In this document: piece after piece, positions 46,033 to 55,956 of the stretch
How the letters are laid out: each line of letters opens with the position of its first letter
Numbering within the stretch: the stretch's first letter is position 1
NCBI GenBank assembly: GCA_038503035.1
Contig: JAVSML010025531.1
Span: 62,001-126,000, forward strand
Reading direction: 5' to 3'
Source of the DNA: Crocodylus rhombifer
Lineage: Eukaryota; Chordata; Crocodylia; Crocodylidae
DNA length: 64,000 nucleotides
Program-made: the position numbers and the translations under genes
Notes under the pieces: model-generated
What the model was told of the DNA's origin: nothing
Seen by the model: only the letters and a program-made list of their open reading frames with translations
Databases searched by the model: none

Positions 46033-46287
46033 AATCATATTAAGCACATCAGAAAAGTAGATGTATTTAAAACAACAGCAAAGGACATACAAGAATCCCT
46101 TAAGAAAGTAGATTTTGGACTAGAAGATAGGTTCTGTGATTCTGAAGAACTGAGGTCATCTAATATGATGTCCAGGGAACACCAGCATGATCAGTCAGAA
46201 GATGCGTCAGAGAATAGCAATGATGAAAGTGATGGTGAAGAGTGTGAGAAGGGGACATCTAAAAATCTTTCATATAAAAGCAAATAA
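46033..46287 (+). pseudogene. Acidic fragment of the composite element's protein
   Basis: An 84-codon open stretch reading through a KTTAKDIQESLKKVDFGLED-like part into a Ser/Asp/Glu-rich segment (SEDASENSNDESDGEE) and ending at TAA. The in-frame context and position between the two inverted repeats suggest the upstream half of the same protein as the downstream fragments. There is no Met at its start. No domain recognised. Confidence 0.45.
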
Positions 46288-46366
46288 ATCAACCCTAAAT
46301 ACTAGAGTACTGCTTCAGATCTTATGTTACTCAGTTCATAGTGGCTTGTAAAAGCCCCTTCATATC

Positions 46367-46673
46367 ATGACTCACCATGCAGTATACGATAAATGCAAAA
46401 GCAAAGAATTGATTACTGTCATGAACAAGTCATTAGTGTCTATAAACTACAATGAAATGCAGTGTTTTAGAAAACTGGCATCATGCACTGTTCACAGCAA
46501 GAGCTCATGGGGAAACTCCTTTACCTGCTCATTTCAGAAAAGAAAACTTTACACTCAGTTCTATAGATAAATTTAACCATGAAGACCATTCAACAATCAG
46601 CGGCATACACAGTTCCCATGACACGGTGACTGTTCTGTTTCAGGTGAATCCTGGTCCTGGGAAGTTTCAGTAA
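46367..46673 (+). pseudogene. Central fragment of the composite element's protein
   Basis: Two overlapping frames joined by a frameshift near 46,510. The first (46,367-46,570) reads ITVMNKSLVSINYNEMQCFR; the second (46,452-46,673) contains PLPAHFRKENFTLSSIDKFN and then HEDHSTISGIHSSHDTVTVLFQ-type residues. I recall a similar wording ('DNFDHEE-TLSG-GSHDTV-VLFQ') from uncharacterised, repeated proteins of cnidarian, arthropod and fish genomes that end in a CXC motif. That is memory, not a search. Function unknown. Confidence 0.5.
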
Positions 46674-46933
46674 AGTCAAAAATTTCTGAAACTGATGTGG
46701 GAAGAAGTGGAACCCATTTAACAAATGAGCTACAGTGCCAGAAAATTTGAGGTTACAGATGAGCACCTACTGAACCTTGTCCGCCTGCAGATTTCCGGGC
46801 TGATAATTCCCTTACAAACTTTGAACACAAAGTTGAATGTGGCAGGGCACTGTTGGTGCATGTCACTTTAAGAATGGAGCCAAGAAGCCAGCAGGTGCTT
46901 GATTGCGGCAGCCATTTTAGATCTCTGCCCACC

Positions 46934-46941
46934 TATATAAA
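46934..46941 (+). promoter_or_regulatory. TATA box of the LTR-like sequence
   Basis: TATATAAA, preceded by a GC-richer region with CTTTAAGA and followed by CAGGGCAGTTCATTGC. Position and context fit a retroelement U3 promoter; activity unknown. Confidence 0.4.
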
Positions 46942-47227
46942 CAGGGCAGTTCATTGCTGGCAGCAGAGGCAGTAACACTGCTTGGCTGCAAGGCTCCATA
47001 ACATCCTGGAGGTAAGGGCAGGAGCTGTTGGGGATGGCTAGGAGGCTCCTGGTCCTGGGCATGACCTAAAACTGCACCTGCCAGGAGTGGGTGGCCTGGT
47101 GGGGTTCTCAGTGGTGTGGGAGCCCCCAGAAGATGCCAGGCTAGTTATCACCCCAGTGAAAGGTGCATAGGGGGCACCTTAACCCTAGCCCTTACCTTCA
47201 GGTGGGTTCCGTACCATCAGAGGCAGC

Positions 47228-47530
47228 TGGGGCCAGGCACAGCTGGGGCCACCTGAGCCCTGTGAGGTGCAAGACCCCAAGGAGCAAGAGTGGGGGCCAA
47301 GCATGACTGCGGCCACCTGAGCCCTGTATGGTGTAGGACCCTGAGGAAAGCTAGTTGGGGCCAGGCACAGCTACGACCACCTGAGCCCACCAAGGAGGGA
47401 AGCCCCATGGCCCCAGTGAGGGGGCAGTGTGGGGCCCCAGTGAGGGGGTGGAAATGAACCCAGTGAGGGGATGGCCCAAGTGAAGGGGCTGGAGATGTGG
47501 GGCCCCAGTGCAGGGCCGGCCCCATGTGAA
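47228..47530 (+). repeat. Tandem repeats within the LTR-like sequence
   Basis: A 63-64 bp unit beginning TGGGGCCAGGCACAGCT starts at 47,228, 47,291 and 47,355. It is followed (47,405-47,530) by several copies of a shorter CCCCAGTGAGGGG-centred unit. The open frames on the minus strand across this region are products of the repetition. Confidence 0.75.
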
Positions 47531-48350
47531 GGGAGTAGGCCAAGGTATGTCTTCAGATGCCTGAGGCCGCAATTTGGGCCAGAGGCTGAGTAAGGGGGGC
47601 TCAGTCTGAAAAATAGGGGTGAGTCCTGATGCTGTTAAGCCCTCCACAACTGGGAGGCCGAGTGTGGGTTGAAAAAAAGAGCTATCATAGATCACAATGA
47701 CCTGCTGTTCCAGGAGGTGAGTGAGAGTCCGTGTGAGACCCCAGAACACCAGTTGTGGTGTGAGTTAAGAATGCCCCGGTAAGGGGTGGCCCCAGAAAAC
47801 GGGACAGAGATGAGGAGCCCCAGTGTGGAGAGAAGAACCAGAGGGCTGGGAGCCCAGTATGTTTATATGTATATAGTTGCTCCCGGAAGGGGCCAGGACA
47901 AGCTTAAAGCTGGTCGGGTAATCGGCTGGCCACTACCCTGGTGAGGATTGCGGGAGAGGCCCAAAAGACAGTATGTTTACCACCCAAGGTACAAGCTAGG
48001 TAAAGCCTATGGTGTAAGGGGCCTGCTTCAAGAGGGAGCAAGGCAGTATGAGCTGTTGAGCACTCAAGTGTGTGAGGCCCTATTGAGAGGAGGGCATGTG
48101 TGACTGAGGCCTGGCAACAAGGCCTAAGCTTGGTCCAGCTGTAGGCTAGGAGCACTGTAACATCTGGATGCCATTTGTGAGGCTTGGGCTGTGGTGTAGG
48201 GGAGGAATGGAGCCGCAGATAGTGATCCCTGGCACTGGGGCAAAAATGGGCAGCTTCCCGCCTTAATTAATTAACAACTTAATTAACAACAAGGCATGGC
48301 AGGTGAGTCAGGTTGGGGGCGTGCCCAAAGGCAAGTTGGGAAACTAGCAG

Positions 48351-49180
48351 GCGCAGCATGCAGATGTGTAGTAAAAATTTTTAGATGGATATTTTTTTGG
48401 TTGACAACTGAATAGGTTGTTCTGTGCAGTTTCTCCTGATATGAAGTTGCAACACACTACTCAGAGATCTCAAAAAGGTTCTGGACAGACTGGGCAACAA
48501 AAATATGTTAATGAATGGGAACTTCTTTATCATGAAATTTTCACAATCAGCAATACATTCTGAAAATTAACAGGGTCTGACAGAACGAGATATTATGAGA
48601 CTGTAACAAGTGGACGTCCTGGGGCTGGCCCAATCTTTGGCCTACCCACACGTCTATGAGCTAACTGCCCACGTACCTCTCCTGCCACGTCTTAGTTGGT
48701 ATCAATTAGAAGATGTCAATAAAGCAGGAGGCTGCCCATTTACTTGCCCAGATGCCAAGGGCCTATATACATGGCGCCAACCTTCCCTATACCATGTTCC
48801 ATGCCTTGCAGATAGCATCCATGACCTATGACTGGCCTCTATGCCTAGTCCCTCACGTGGTGATCCACACTCTAGAGTCTTGCATGGGATTCTCACTCCC
48901 CACTGGAGCTCACAGTCACTGTGCCTTCACATTAGGATTTCCTTTAATCCATTAGGGCTCCCAGCCCCTATCTACTTAGGACTCTGTGCCCTTACCAGCT
49001 CAGGGTTCCAAGGCCAGCTCTGGATTCTCTCAGTCCCCCCATGCCCCCATACTGGGGCCCTCATCCCCTGCCCTACAGCTTCCCCCCACTTCTTTCTCTC
49101 TTCAAAATGGATTTCTCAGGAGATGCTTCTTTGTGACACATTAATGCTTTAGCCTGAATGATAGCTATAGAAGCATGTAA
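48351..49180. other. Unclassified interior of the composite element
   Basis: 48,600-49,090 is GC-richer than its surroundings and carries a 73-codon frame (48,610-48,831) without known features; it may be another insertion. 49,091-49,180 returns to AT-rich DNA leading into the CXC-encoding fragment. Confidence 0.35.
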
Positions 49181-49379
49181 AATCTGAAAGATTTTGGGTT
49201 GTATGAAGACCGAAGTGGAGCTCTTTTTCTGGATGAGTGTCTCCATTCTGTTCCTGATGAATTACTGCTGACATGTAACTGTGCAACATGCAAAACTGCA
49301 AGATGCAAGTGCCGAAAAATACATTTATTGTACTGAATACTGCAGATGTGGTGAAAACTGTATAAGGAAAACCAAGTAG
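49181..49379 (+). pseudogene. C-terminal CXC (tesmin-like) cysteine-rich fragment
   Basis: The first frame (49,181-49,336) reads ...DECLHSVPDELLLTCNCATC and then KTARCKCRK, giving C-x-C-x2-C-x4-C-x-C. A one-base frameshift near 49,329 leads into CTEYCRCGENCIRK and a TAG at 49,377. Together these make the spaced cysteine pattern of a CXC/tesmin-like motif, a zinc-coordinating fold that binds DNA in its best-known members. The position just before the right inverted repeat fits the C-terminus of the element's protein. The frameshift makes it a pseudogene. Confidence 0.6.
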
Positions 49380-49646
49380 TCTAATGGATGATGTCTGGAT
49401 CACCCCAAAACATTAAAAGAAAAATTCTTTCAATAGTTGCATTAATTTGTTTGATATGTTGTATATTATAGCACTTCTTATTAATTCCATATTGAGATTC
49501 CAGTATTTTATATGCATCATTTAGATTTCAACAGACATGTAAGAAAAATTTCCATAAATAAAGTAATGTTGAGGTAATTTGCCATGACAGAATTGCAAAC
49601 CCTACTTTTTATCACTGTGATATTGGAAACATCTTTACTGAATTGT

Positions 49647-49910
49647 TTGACCTTGAAAACATTGGGTTAGACACCAAGATTACCTTTGTACCATACTTAG
49701 AAGAGGAGATAACTAGTCACCAAATAGGAACTGTCACCATGTGCAAAGATGGTGCCCTCCCAAGTTCCATGCACCGAATAGAACATCACTGAATAGTGAT
49801 GTCTACAGATGGGTTTTTTAAAATCCTTTCACATGTGTTTTCTTAAATATAGGTGGTTACCTTAAGTCAGTTTTGACTTTTCTACAAGGCTCTATGCCAG
49901 GGACAGGACT
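49647..49910 (-). repeat. Right long terminal inverted repeat
   Basis: Inverted partner of 44,215-44,456. It contains the complements of all four shared blocks in reversed order. It is slightly longer owing to small insertions, for example near the centre around 49,775-49,825. Confidence 0.85.
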
Positions 49911-49942
49911 GTTATATGTAGCATAGTGAAAAGGGTAGCTTA

Positions 49943-50003
49943 CTTTTTCTTTTTTCTTGCCTTTTCTTTTTCTTTCTTTCTTTTCTTTTTGTTTTTCTTC
50001 CTT
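49943..50003 (+). repeat. Polypyrimidine tract (CTTTT/CTTTC)n
   Basis: C/T-only or nearly C/T-only run of about 60 bp immediately outside the composite element. Confidence 0.9.
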
Positions 50004-50339
50004 TCAATTTGATGCATTTTAGCACTTATGAAAGCACTGCACCCTTCCTATGTTGAGATAAAAATCAAGTTCAAATCTCCCCACAGGACCTATCAGTAGA
50101 GAAATTTTAACTGATGGAAAATCTGAACTGATGAGAAAAGACATTGTAGTCTCCATGTTGATTCCATATATGACTAAAGATAAGTGGGAATCTGTAAGTG
50201 TTTATTCATCTGCTACGTTTATTCATGACAAAAGGCTTGATCCAGAAAGTAGTAGGGTTGGAGTGTTATTGTAGTCATGATCATGCAGCAAATGTGAGAA
50301 GCAAGGGGTTTTTTTGTGATATTTTTCATTAGACCTACT

Positions 50340-51530
50340 GTATAATTGGGAGGGATGTCAGACAAACCGTTGGACACAAAGGGTGCTGGCTGATGTGCAG
50401 GCTTCCACTCTAATTCATGGTGCTTTCACATAAATTACTGTGAGTTAGAACACCACCACCCCCGATCCAACAGACGTTCACCTGTTGGGTTGGGGTGGGG
50501 AGGATTGAGTCTGCATGCAGGCAAGCAGCCAGCCAAGGAGCAGCCCCTCTCTGCCCCAGCTTCATGGCTTTCAGCAGGAAGGGAGGGGGCAGGAGGAATC
50601 CAGGAGCAGTGAGTTGCCAGCTGGGTTTTGCCTGGCTTGAGCTGCAGTGGGGGAGGGTTGGGGGGCTCCAATCCACCTGCCCCTGCTCCAGCTCGGGCTG
50701 GGAAAATCCCAGCCAGCAGATCACTGCTGCTGCCTTCCCCCTCCTCTTGCCCCCTCCCTTCCTAATGACAGCCCCAGGGGGTGAGGCTGGGCTGTATCAG
50801 TCCAGCCCCAATCATGTGACAAATTAATTCTAGGGAACACAAGCTCCATAAAGAGGTCTAAAGCAGAGCTTCTTTACCTGATACCTCATTTGAACACAAC
50901 TGACCACTTTAAATGTGCTCTGCAGTAGTAGATGTGTGTCACAGCATGGCTCTCAAGTGCTTTCAGGGGGCCATCACATAAAAAAATGTAACTTCTGTCT
51001 GTGCCCATAGCACCTTTCTTTATCTCTTAAAGCTTGTCTCGTGTCTCCTAGTTGTTCCAATAAAAGATATCACCAAAAAATCCCCTGCTTGATCTAGCAG
51101 GGCAGTTAAGCATATAACTTTAAGCATATAATGAGCAATTATTCTCAAGATTATTTAACTGCCGATGCTTAAAATTATGGCTGTCACTTTTTGGATGGCT
51201 CAGTTGCTTATTTTACTACTGTGAGTACTCAAGAAAAAATAAGCTTCAAGAAAAGTTGTAGTGTTGTTGCAGCTGTGATGTTCAAGAGTATGTTGCAGGG
51301 TAGGTTAAAAAGAAAGGTTTGCTGGCTTAGGAGAGATGTTAGACAAGCTGTCAGGCATAAAATGTCCTTTGCAAGAAGCAGTAATTCTTTGGTATTATCT
51401 TTTATTGGACCAACTATATAGTTGGGAAAGATATTAGACAAGTTCTGGGAAAAACGTCTGACCTGAGGTAGGACATTTTGTGTCTGAAACTTGTCTAACG
51501 TCTTTCCCGAGTATATAGTTGTTTCAATAA
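50340..51530. repeat. Cluster of related foldback arms
   Basis: A 43-bp arm (51,402-51,444) pairs with 51,488-51,530 (37 of 43 positions) around a 43-nt loop. Related single arms occur at about 50,345-50,390 and 51,330-51,372 in the left-arm orientation, and at 51,031-51,074 in the right-arm orientation. Key words are TTGGACCAACTATATAGTTGG and GTTAGACAAG. The intervening 50,450-50,820 is GC-rich and non-coding. This looks like remnants of several foldback MITEs of one family. Confidence 0.55.
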
Positions 51531-54500
51531 ATTATATTACTAAACATGTCTTGCCTCTTACAAACTTCAAGAAAAGAAATATGAAACTTGGATGTTGACG
51601 TATTTGCTGAAAACATATTTAAAATTACATAATTCATTGTAAAATTTACCATTTTCACACTGGTTATTTACACTGAAGATTCAAACAGAGGCAATACAAG
51701 CTGACTTCTGTAATATTACTACAATTTAAGCTGGCATTGAATTTAAGCATAATTTCTGTTTCATGGTAAGGGGCTGTTCCAAAGTTCATTGAAGTGACTG
51801 GTAAGAATTGCAGTCAAGTCATCGTCTTCTAATGTCCTGTCTGAGATTGTTAATGATATATATTTAGCAGAATTTACAGATTTGTTAGCGTCTGACAGGG
51901 CCACAACATGATCACTTCTGCTATGGCCATTATGGCAGTTGGAATAATCAAGTTAATTGTATGTAATTAAGGAAAAGAAGTAATACTCTGGAAATGAAAT
52001 CCAACCCCATTTAAAGCTAAAAAAATTGCCATTAACTTCATTATTGTTGGATTTATGTTATTTTTCCAAAAGAGTGAACATTTTCACAGATCAAAAATAA
52101 GTTACAGGCCAAGAATTATTTGTTAAAAAATATATAAATAATTGTAACATGAACTTGCTCAAGAATTTAAAGATGTTTGTGATGATTCACAAATAGAAAA
52201 CAAATCGTAATTAGAGTGAATTGTTTATTTTTATCTATGATTGGTGAGAGAGATAGCTATTGAATTTTTTTTGTGTTTAAAAAATTAGACTATTTTATCT
52301 CTTCTCACCAGTTCAAAATTCCCACAAATTCAAAATTTCCCTGAAAAAGACAAAAATCCTGCTTTTATTTAGTGGTAATATTACATCCCAGCCCTGAAGA
52401 AAAATCTATGCATACAAATAATTATAAAGTTGTAAAACAAATCTGGAGGATAAAAAATACAAAAGTATTAAATTTGTGGTTTGTGAAACTTCTGAATATT
52501 TATCTTCCAATCTTTTTTATTTGGGAAAGATATAAATATATAGCTTTGCTTTTCATGGAAGAACATGATTTCAAGTAAATAAAAAGAATGTGAAAAAGCC
52601 TATGTAATTGTAAGGTTTTAGAGTTACAAAATCAATAGTAGTAGTAAAAGAGGAGCACACTCCATTAACATTACCTCTTTTTATTGCTAAAGAAAAAGTT
52701 GTTTTATATGAAGTATTTTTTTAATGAATTTGGGGTTTTCAAAAGGTGTCAGAATAGAGAACTGAAAGCCCTCTTTCAAAAGACAGATGCTGTACAGCAG
52801 AGGCAGTGACACTATTTGATTTCCACTGCCAACATTAAATTAGGGACCAAATCCAGGTGAATCCCTGTCCCCTTGCGATCAATAGGATCTGTACCATTGT
52901 CTTGAATGTATGGACACACTCCTAAGTCTTGAGAAAGGTGCCATCCCTTGGGATTTTCAATAGCAGTCAAATAGTGAATGGCCAAAAGAACCTGATTTGT
53001 CTCTTCCAATAAGAATAGTTCCTGATCAGAGCAGAAGCATGTTAGTTCAGAAGTAGGAGCATGTGCAGTGCCAGTGCTGTGCTGTGCTGGGCTGTACGTC
53101 TTCTGTGGATGATATAATTCAGCATGTTACTTTGGTGATGTCTAAGGACTAAATGTGCTGTAAATACAGAATTAACTGGAGCCCATTGTCCTGAAGAGTT
53201 TACAGTCAAAACAGACAAGACACAGAGGGCAGGGAAAGAAGAGTGAACAAAGTGATGGCAGCAAATGTTATTTCAGAACCATGATCCTTTGGGGTAAGCT
53301 CACTGAGGAGTTGCTCAACTGAATTAAAGGAAAAATAAGGGGAAGTGGTTGCTGGGTAGGGCAGCAGAGGGTCAGTGGAGCAGGCAGAATGAAGAAGAGG
53401 TAAAGATAATATGAAAGAAGAGGACATGTTTGAAGCAAACAACCAGTAAATACAGCGCAGAAACAGTCGGATCAATAGGGATATTATATTCATTGGGTAC
53501 ATGTAATTTCCTGAGATCACCACAAGACAATATAGTTACGGTTAAAGCCAATGGGAATTGCTTGCATCCTATGGTGGGAAATTAGGACTCCAGGGCACTT
53601 ACTTTAGCAGATGTTGTCACCATTGGCTTAATTTAAAAAACAAAGCTGTCAAATAATTCCTATTCTAAGGGTGGATCTGCTATGTGAATGCCTGCTAAGT
53701 ATAGTTTAGGACTGAGACAATCAACTCACTTCACATAAGCTACCAAGCAGACCATTTTACTACACATAACCACTACTAAGTAGGGGTACATTAGAATGAC
53801 TTAATTGCTGTTTATCATATCATCTATTAATGGCCCAAACCATTCTGGGAAATGCATCCCTGCTATTTTTCAGAGCATAGTTCACTGTGCTGGCCACAAA
53901 ATGTCTACTGGTAGTTTAGATACCTTTACAATGGCTGTTTCCCCACCAGTGGCTGTCATTGGGCTATTTGATTCATAATAAAAAAATCTTAACAGATACT
54001 GGAGTTTTTTTAAGGGTGGTTTTTTTTTTTTTTTTTTTAAATTCTACATGTCTTTTTATGTTTTGTGATTTAGTACCTCTACAACACGCAGCATTATGAC
54101 TGAGAGGCCAGAGGAAAGCATTCAGACCTTTTGCAGCTGGTGTACAATTTTTTGTTGGCTATTTCAATTGAGAAATCAGCCCTCCCCATCTTTCCCATGT
54201 CATTTTACACTGCAAATTATCAAGTATTGCATAAAATCAGTTTGCTTAGTGTACAAGAATAAGCATCCCGCTTGCTAATTTCAAATGCTTGTTTTTCTTT
54301 TCCTTCAACAAGCTGGTAAGTAATTTTTAGAAGCAAGGGAGGCACATTCTTGGTTATAGCCCAGTTTGTAACTTCCCCAGCCCTGGGGCTATACAATGCC
54401 AGGAAAACCTATTTTCCTGCCTGCTGTAGCTGCTTTGACTTTATTTTTTGGTTATTTAACCTGATGTCAAACACAAAATCTACAAATGTGAGTGAGATGT

Positions 54501-55335
54501 TTTTAAAAATGATGATAATATGGGAAGATGATGGAACATAACTGGATTTTTCTCTCATAGTTATTGATTTTAAAGAATGTAAAATCTTCTTGTGAAATTA
54601 CCCTTTCTTTCATCCTGGACTAGTCTGCCACCCTTACAGTGAAGAGTGCCTTGGGTCTATTGATTTCAATAGGGACCGCTTGCAATGTAAGGTTCTACGC
54701 AGTGCGAGCACGTCTGGAAGTCTCTGGCTCTTTCTTTATGGATCAGTTCTTCTACTGAAGCTATTTGGCAAAATTCATAGTAGTGCAGGATAGGCCATTG
54801 AGCAGCTTTGTTATTGCTGCCGGTGCCACCTTCATGGTTGACTTCTTTCTGTGTAGTGAGTGGAGTCGGAACAATTGACCTGCATATCCACAAGCTTTGA
54901 GTAAACTGTATCTGAATTATAGTTCATACTTTGTGGCTGTCTGTCTGGGCTGAGAAAATCTGGATCAAACTGGGAATTGTACAGAACATGGAGAATGGCA
55001 TGGTAACACCCTCAGGGGCTTACAGTGCCAGTAGACCCTTGAAGTATATAGCTGTTCAGGACAAGTAGCTTCAAGACCCAAGCACAGTAATACAGCATTT
55101 GTTTGTTGGTTAAATTATGAGGCACTAAACTTAACTGCACTTAGTGGTCATGTAGCATGCATTCAGATGTCTGTTTTGTTTTAGTTCATGAAGAATCTAA
55201 TTCAGGTACTGGAAGTTAGTAATTCAGGTACTTCTTTGCTGCATCTGGTCCTTAAACTTATGAAAGGTGCCAGATGGACAGTATAGAAATCTGCAGTTTT
55301 TATCTGCAGAGAAACGTGGAATGCACCTGTTTAAA
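51531..55335. other. Non-coding stretch
   Basis: About 3.8 kb of AT-rich DNA. A run of 19 T lies at 54,020-54,038. The words around 53,190-53,240 faintly resemble the SINE at 39,930 but are too diverged to call. No gene supported. Confidence 0.45.
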
Positions 55336-55585
55336 TAATGGTCACAAGCTGGCAGAGGGTAGATTTAGGCTAGAAATCAGGAGGCGCTACTTCACGGTCA
55401 GGGCGGCTAGGAACTAGAACCAACTTCCAAGAGAAGTGGTGCTGGCTCTTACCCTGGGGGTCTTTAAGAGGAGTCTAGATGTACACCTTGCTGGGGTCGT
55501 TTGACCCCAGTACTCTTTCCTGCCATGGCAGGGGGTTGGACTCGATGATCTGCTCAGGTCCCTTCCGACCCTACTAACTATGAAA
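55336..55585 (+). mobile_element. CR1 LINE 3' end
   Basis: It starts in the 'GHKLAEGRFRLEIRR' codons and runs through the 3' UTR (GGGGTCGTTTGACCCCAG, GGGGGTTGGACTCGATGATC) to ACCCTACTAACTATGAAAC. The tail differs from the TCTATGAAATCTATGA type, suggesting another subfamily, close to that of 14,811-16,180. No usable open frame. Confidence 0.9.
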
Positions 55586-55956
55586 CTTTCTCAAATATTT
55601 CAATAGGCTCCTTATAGAAGAAATCGGGGAAATAATTCATACTGATCTTATTCAACAATCAGCCCTGCGGCTAAGACAGTGATCAAGTGTAACAATTAGT
55701 GTCAACTGTTTGTGCTATATGTTTTTGTGCTATAGACAGCTATCCACTTGAAACTAGTTGGGAGTCCAGTGTATTTCAGATGTGTACTTAGTTTTGTTTC
55801 TTTCTTTCATTTTACTCACTAAGTTGTTTGAGGAAAATTTCTTAATGCATTTCATGCACAAGTTATGTAAGGGAGTGAGTACTTTTTTGAAGTACTTTTC
55901 TTGTTGTATTCCTGTATTTGCAGGGCCGGGGGGAGGGGGGAATTACATAGAAAATA
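55586..55956. other. Short non-coding gap
   Basis: No feature beyond a G-rich stretch GGGGGGAGGGGGG at about 55,928-55,940. Confidence 0.5.

Larger units (their letters stand above)
46838..48350 (+). mobile_element. Probable LTR-retroelement sequence (solo LTR-like)
   Basis: It starts TGTGGCAGGGCACTG and has a TATATAAA box at 46,934-46,941 about 100 bp in, followed by a GGCAGCAGAGGCAG region, the layout of a retroelement promoter. It is GC-rich relative to the DNA around it. No coding frame with protease, reverse transcriptase or integrase motifs was found. The right border is uncertain and a target duplication was not found. A Gypsy-type LTR seems likeliest. It lies within the composite element and so inserted later. 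Confidence 0.45.
44215..49910 (+). mobile_element. Composite 5.7-kb DNA element with long terminal inverted repeats and CXC-protein remnant
   Basis: Inverted repeats of about 240-265 bp lie at 44,215-44,456 and 49,647-49,910. Both ends carry the AGT-C-GTCCCTGGCATAGA sequence, then GTAGAAAAGTCAAAACTGAC. Between them lie remnants of one plus-strand protein gene (46,033-46,287, 46,367-46,673, 49,181-49,379), a mariner/Tigger-like MITE and an LTR-like insertion. TTAT precedes the left end and TTAT follows the right end one base on, a possible 4-bp duplication. I know of no precise family name. The reconstruction as one element is an inference from the paired ends and the order of protein fragments. 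Confidence 0.6.

Noticed and set aside
47217..47749. Minus-strand open frames of 108 and 132 codons
   Set aside because: Proline-rich products of tandem repeats in an LTR-like sequence; the repeats explain them fully.
53180..53260. Possible second MIR-like SINE
   Set aside because: Only a short GAGTTTACAGTCAAAACAGACAAG-like phrase is recognisable; too little to call.
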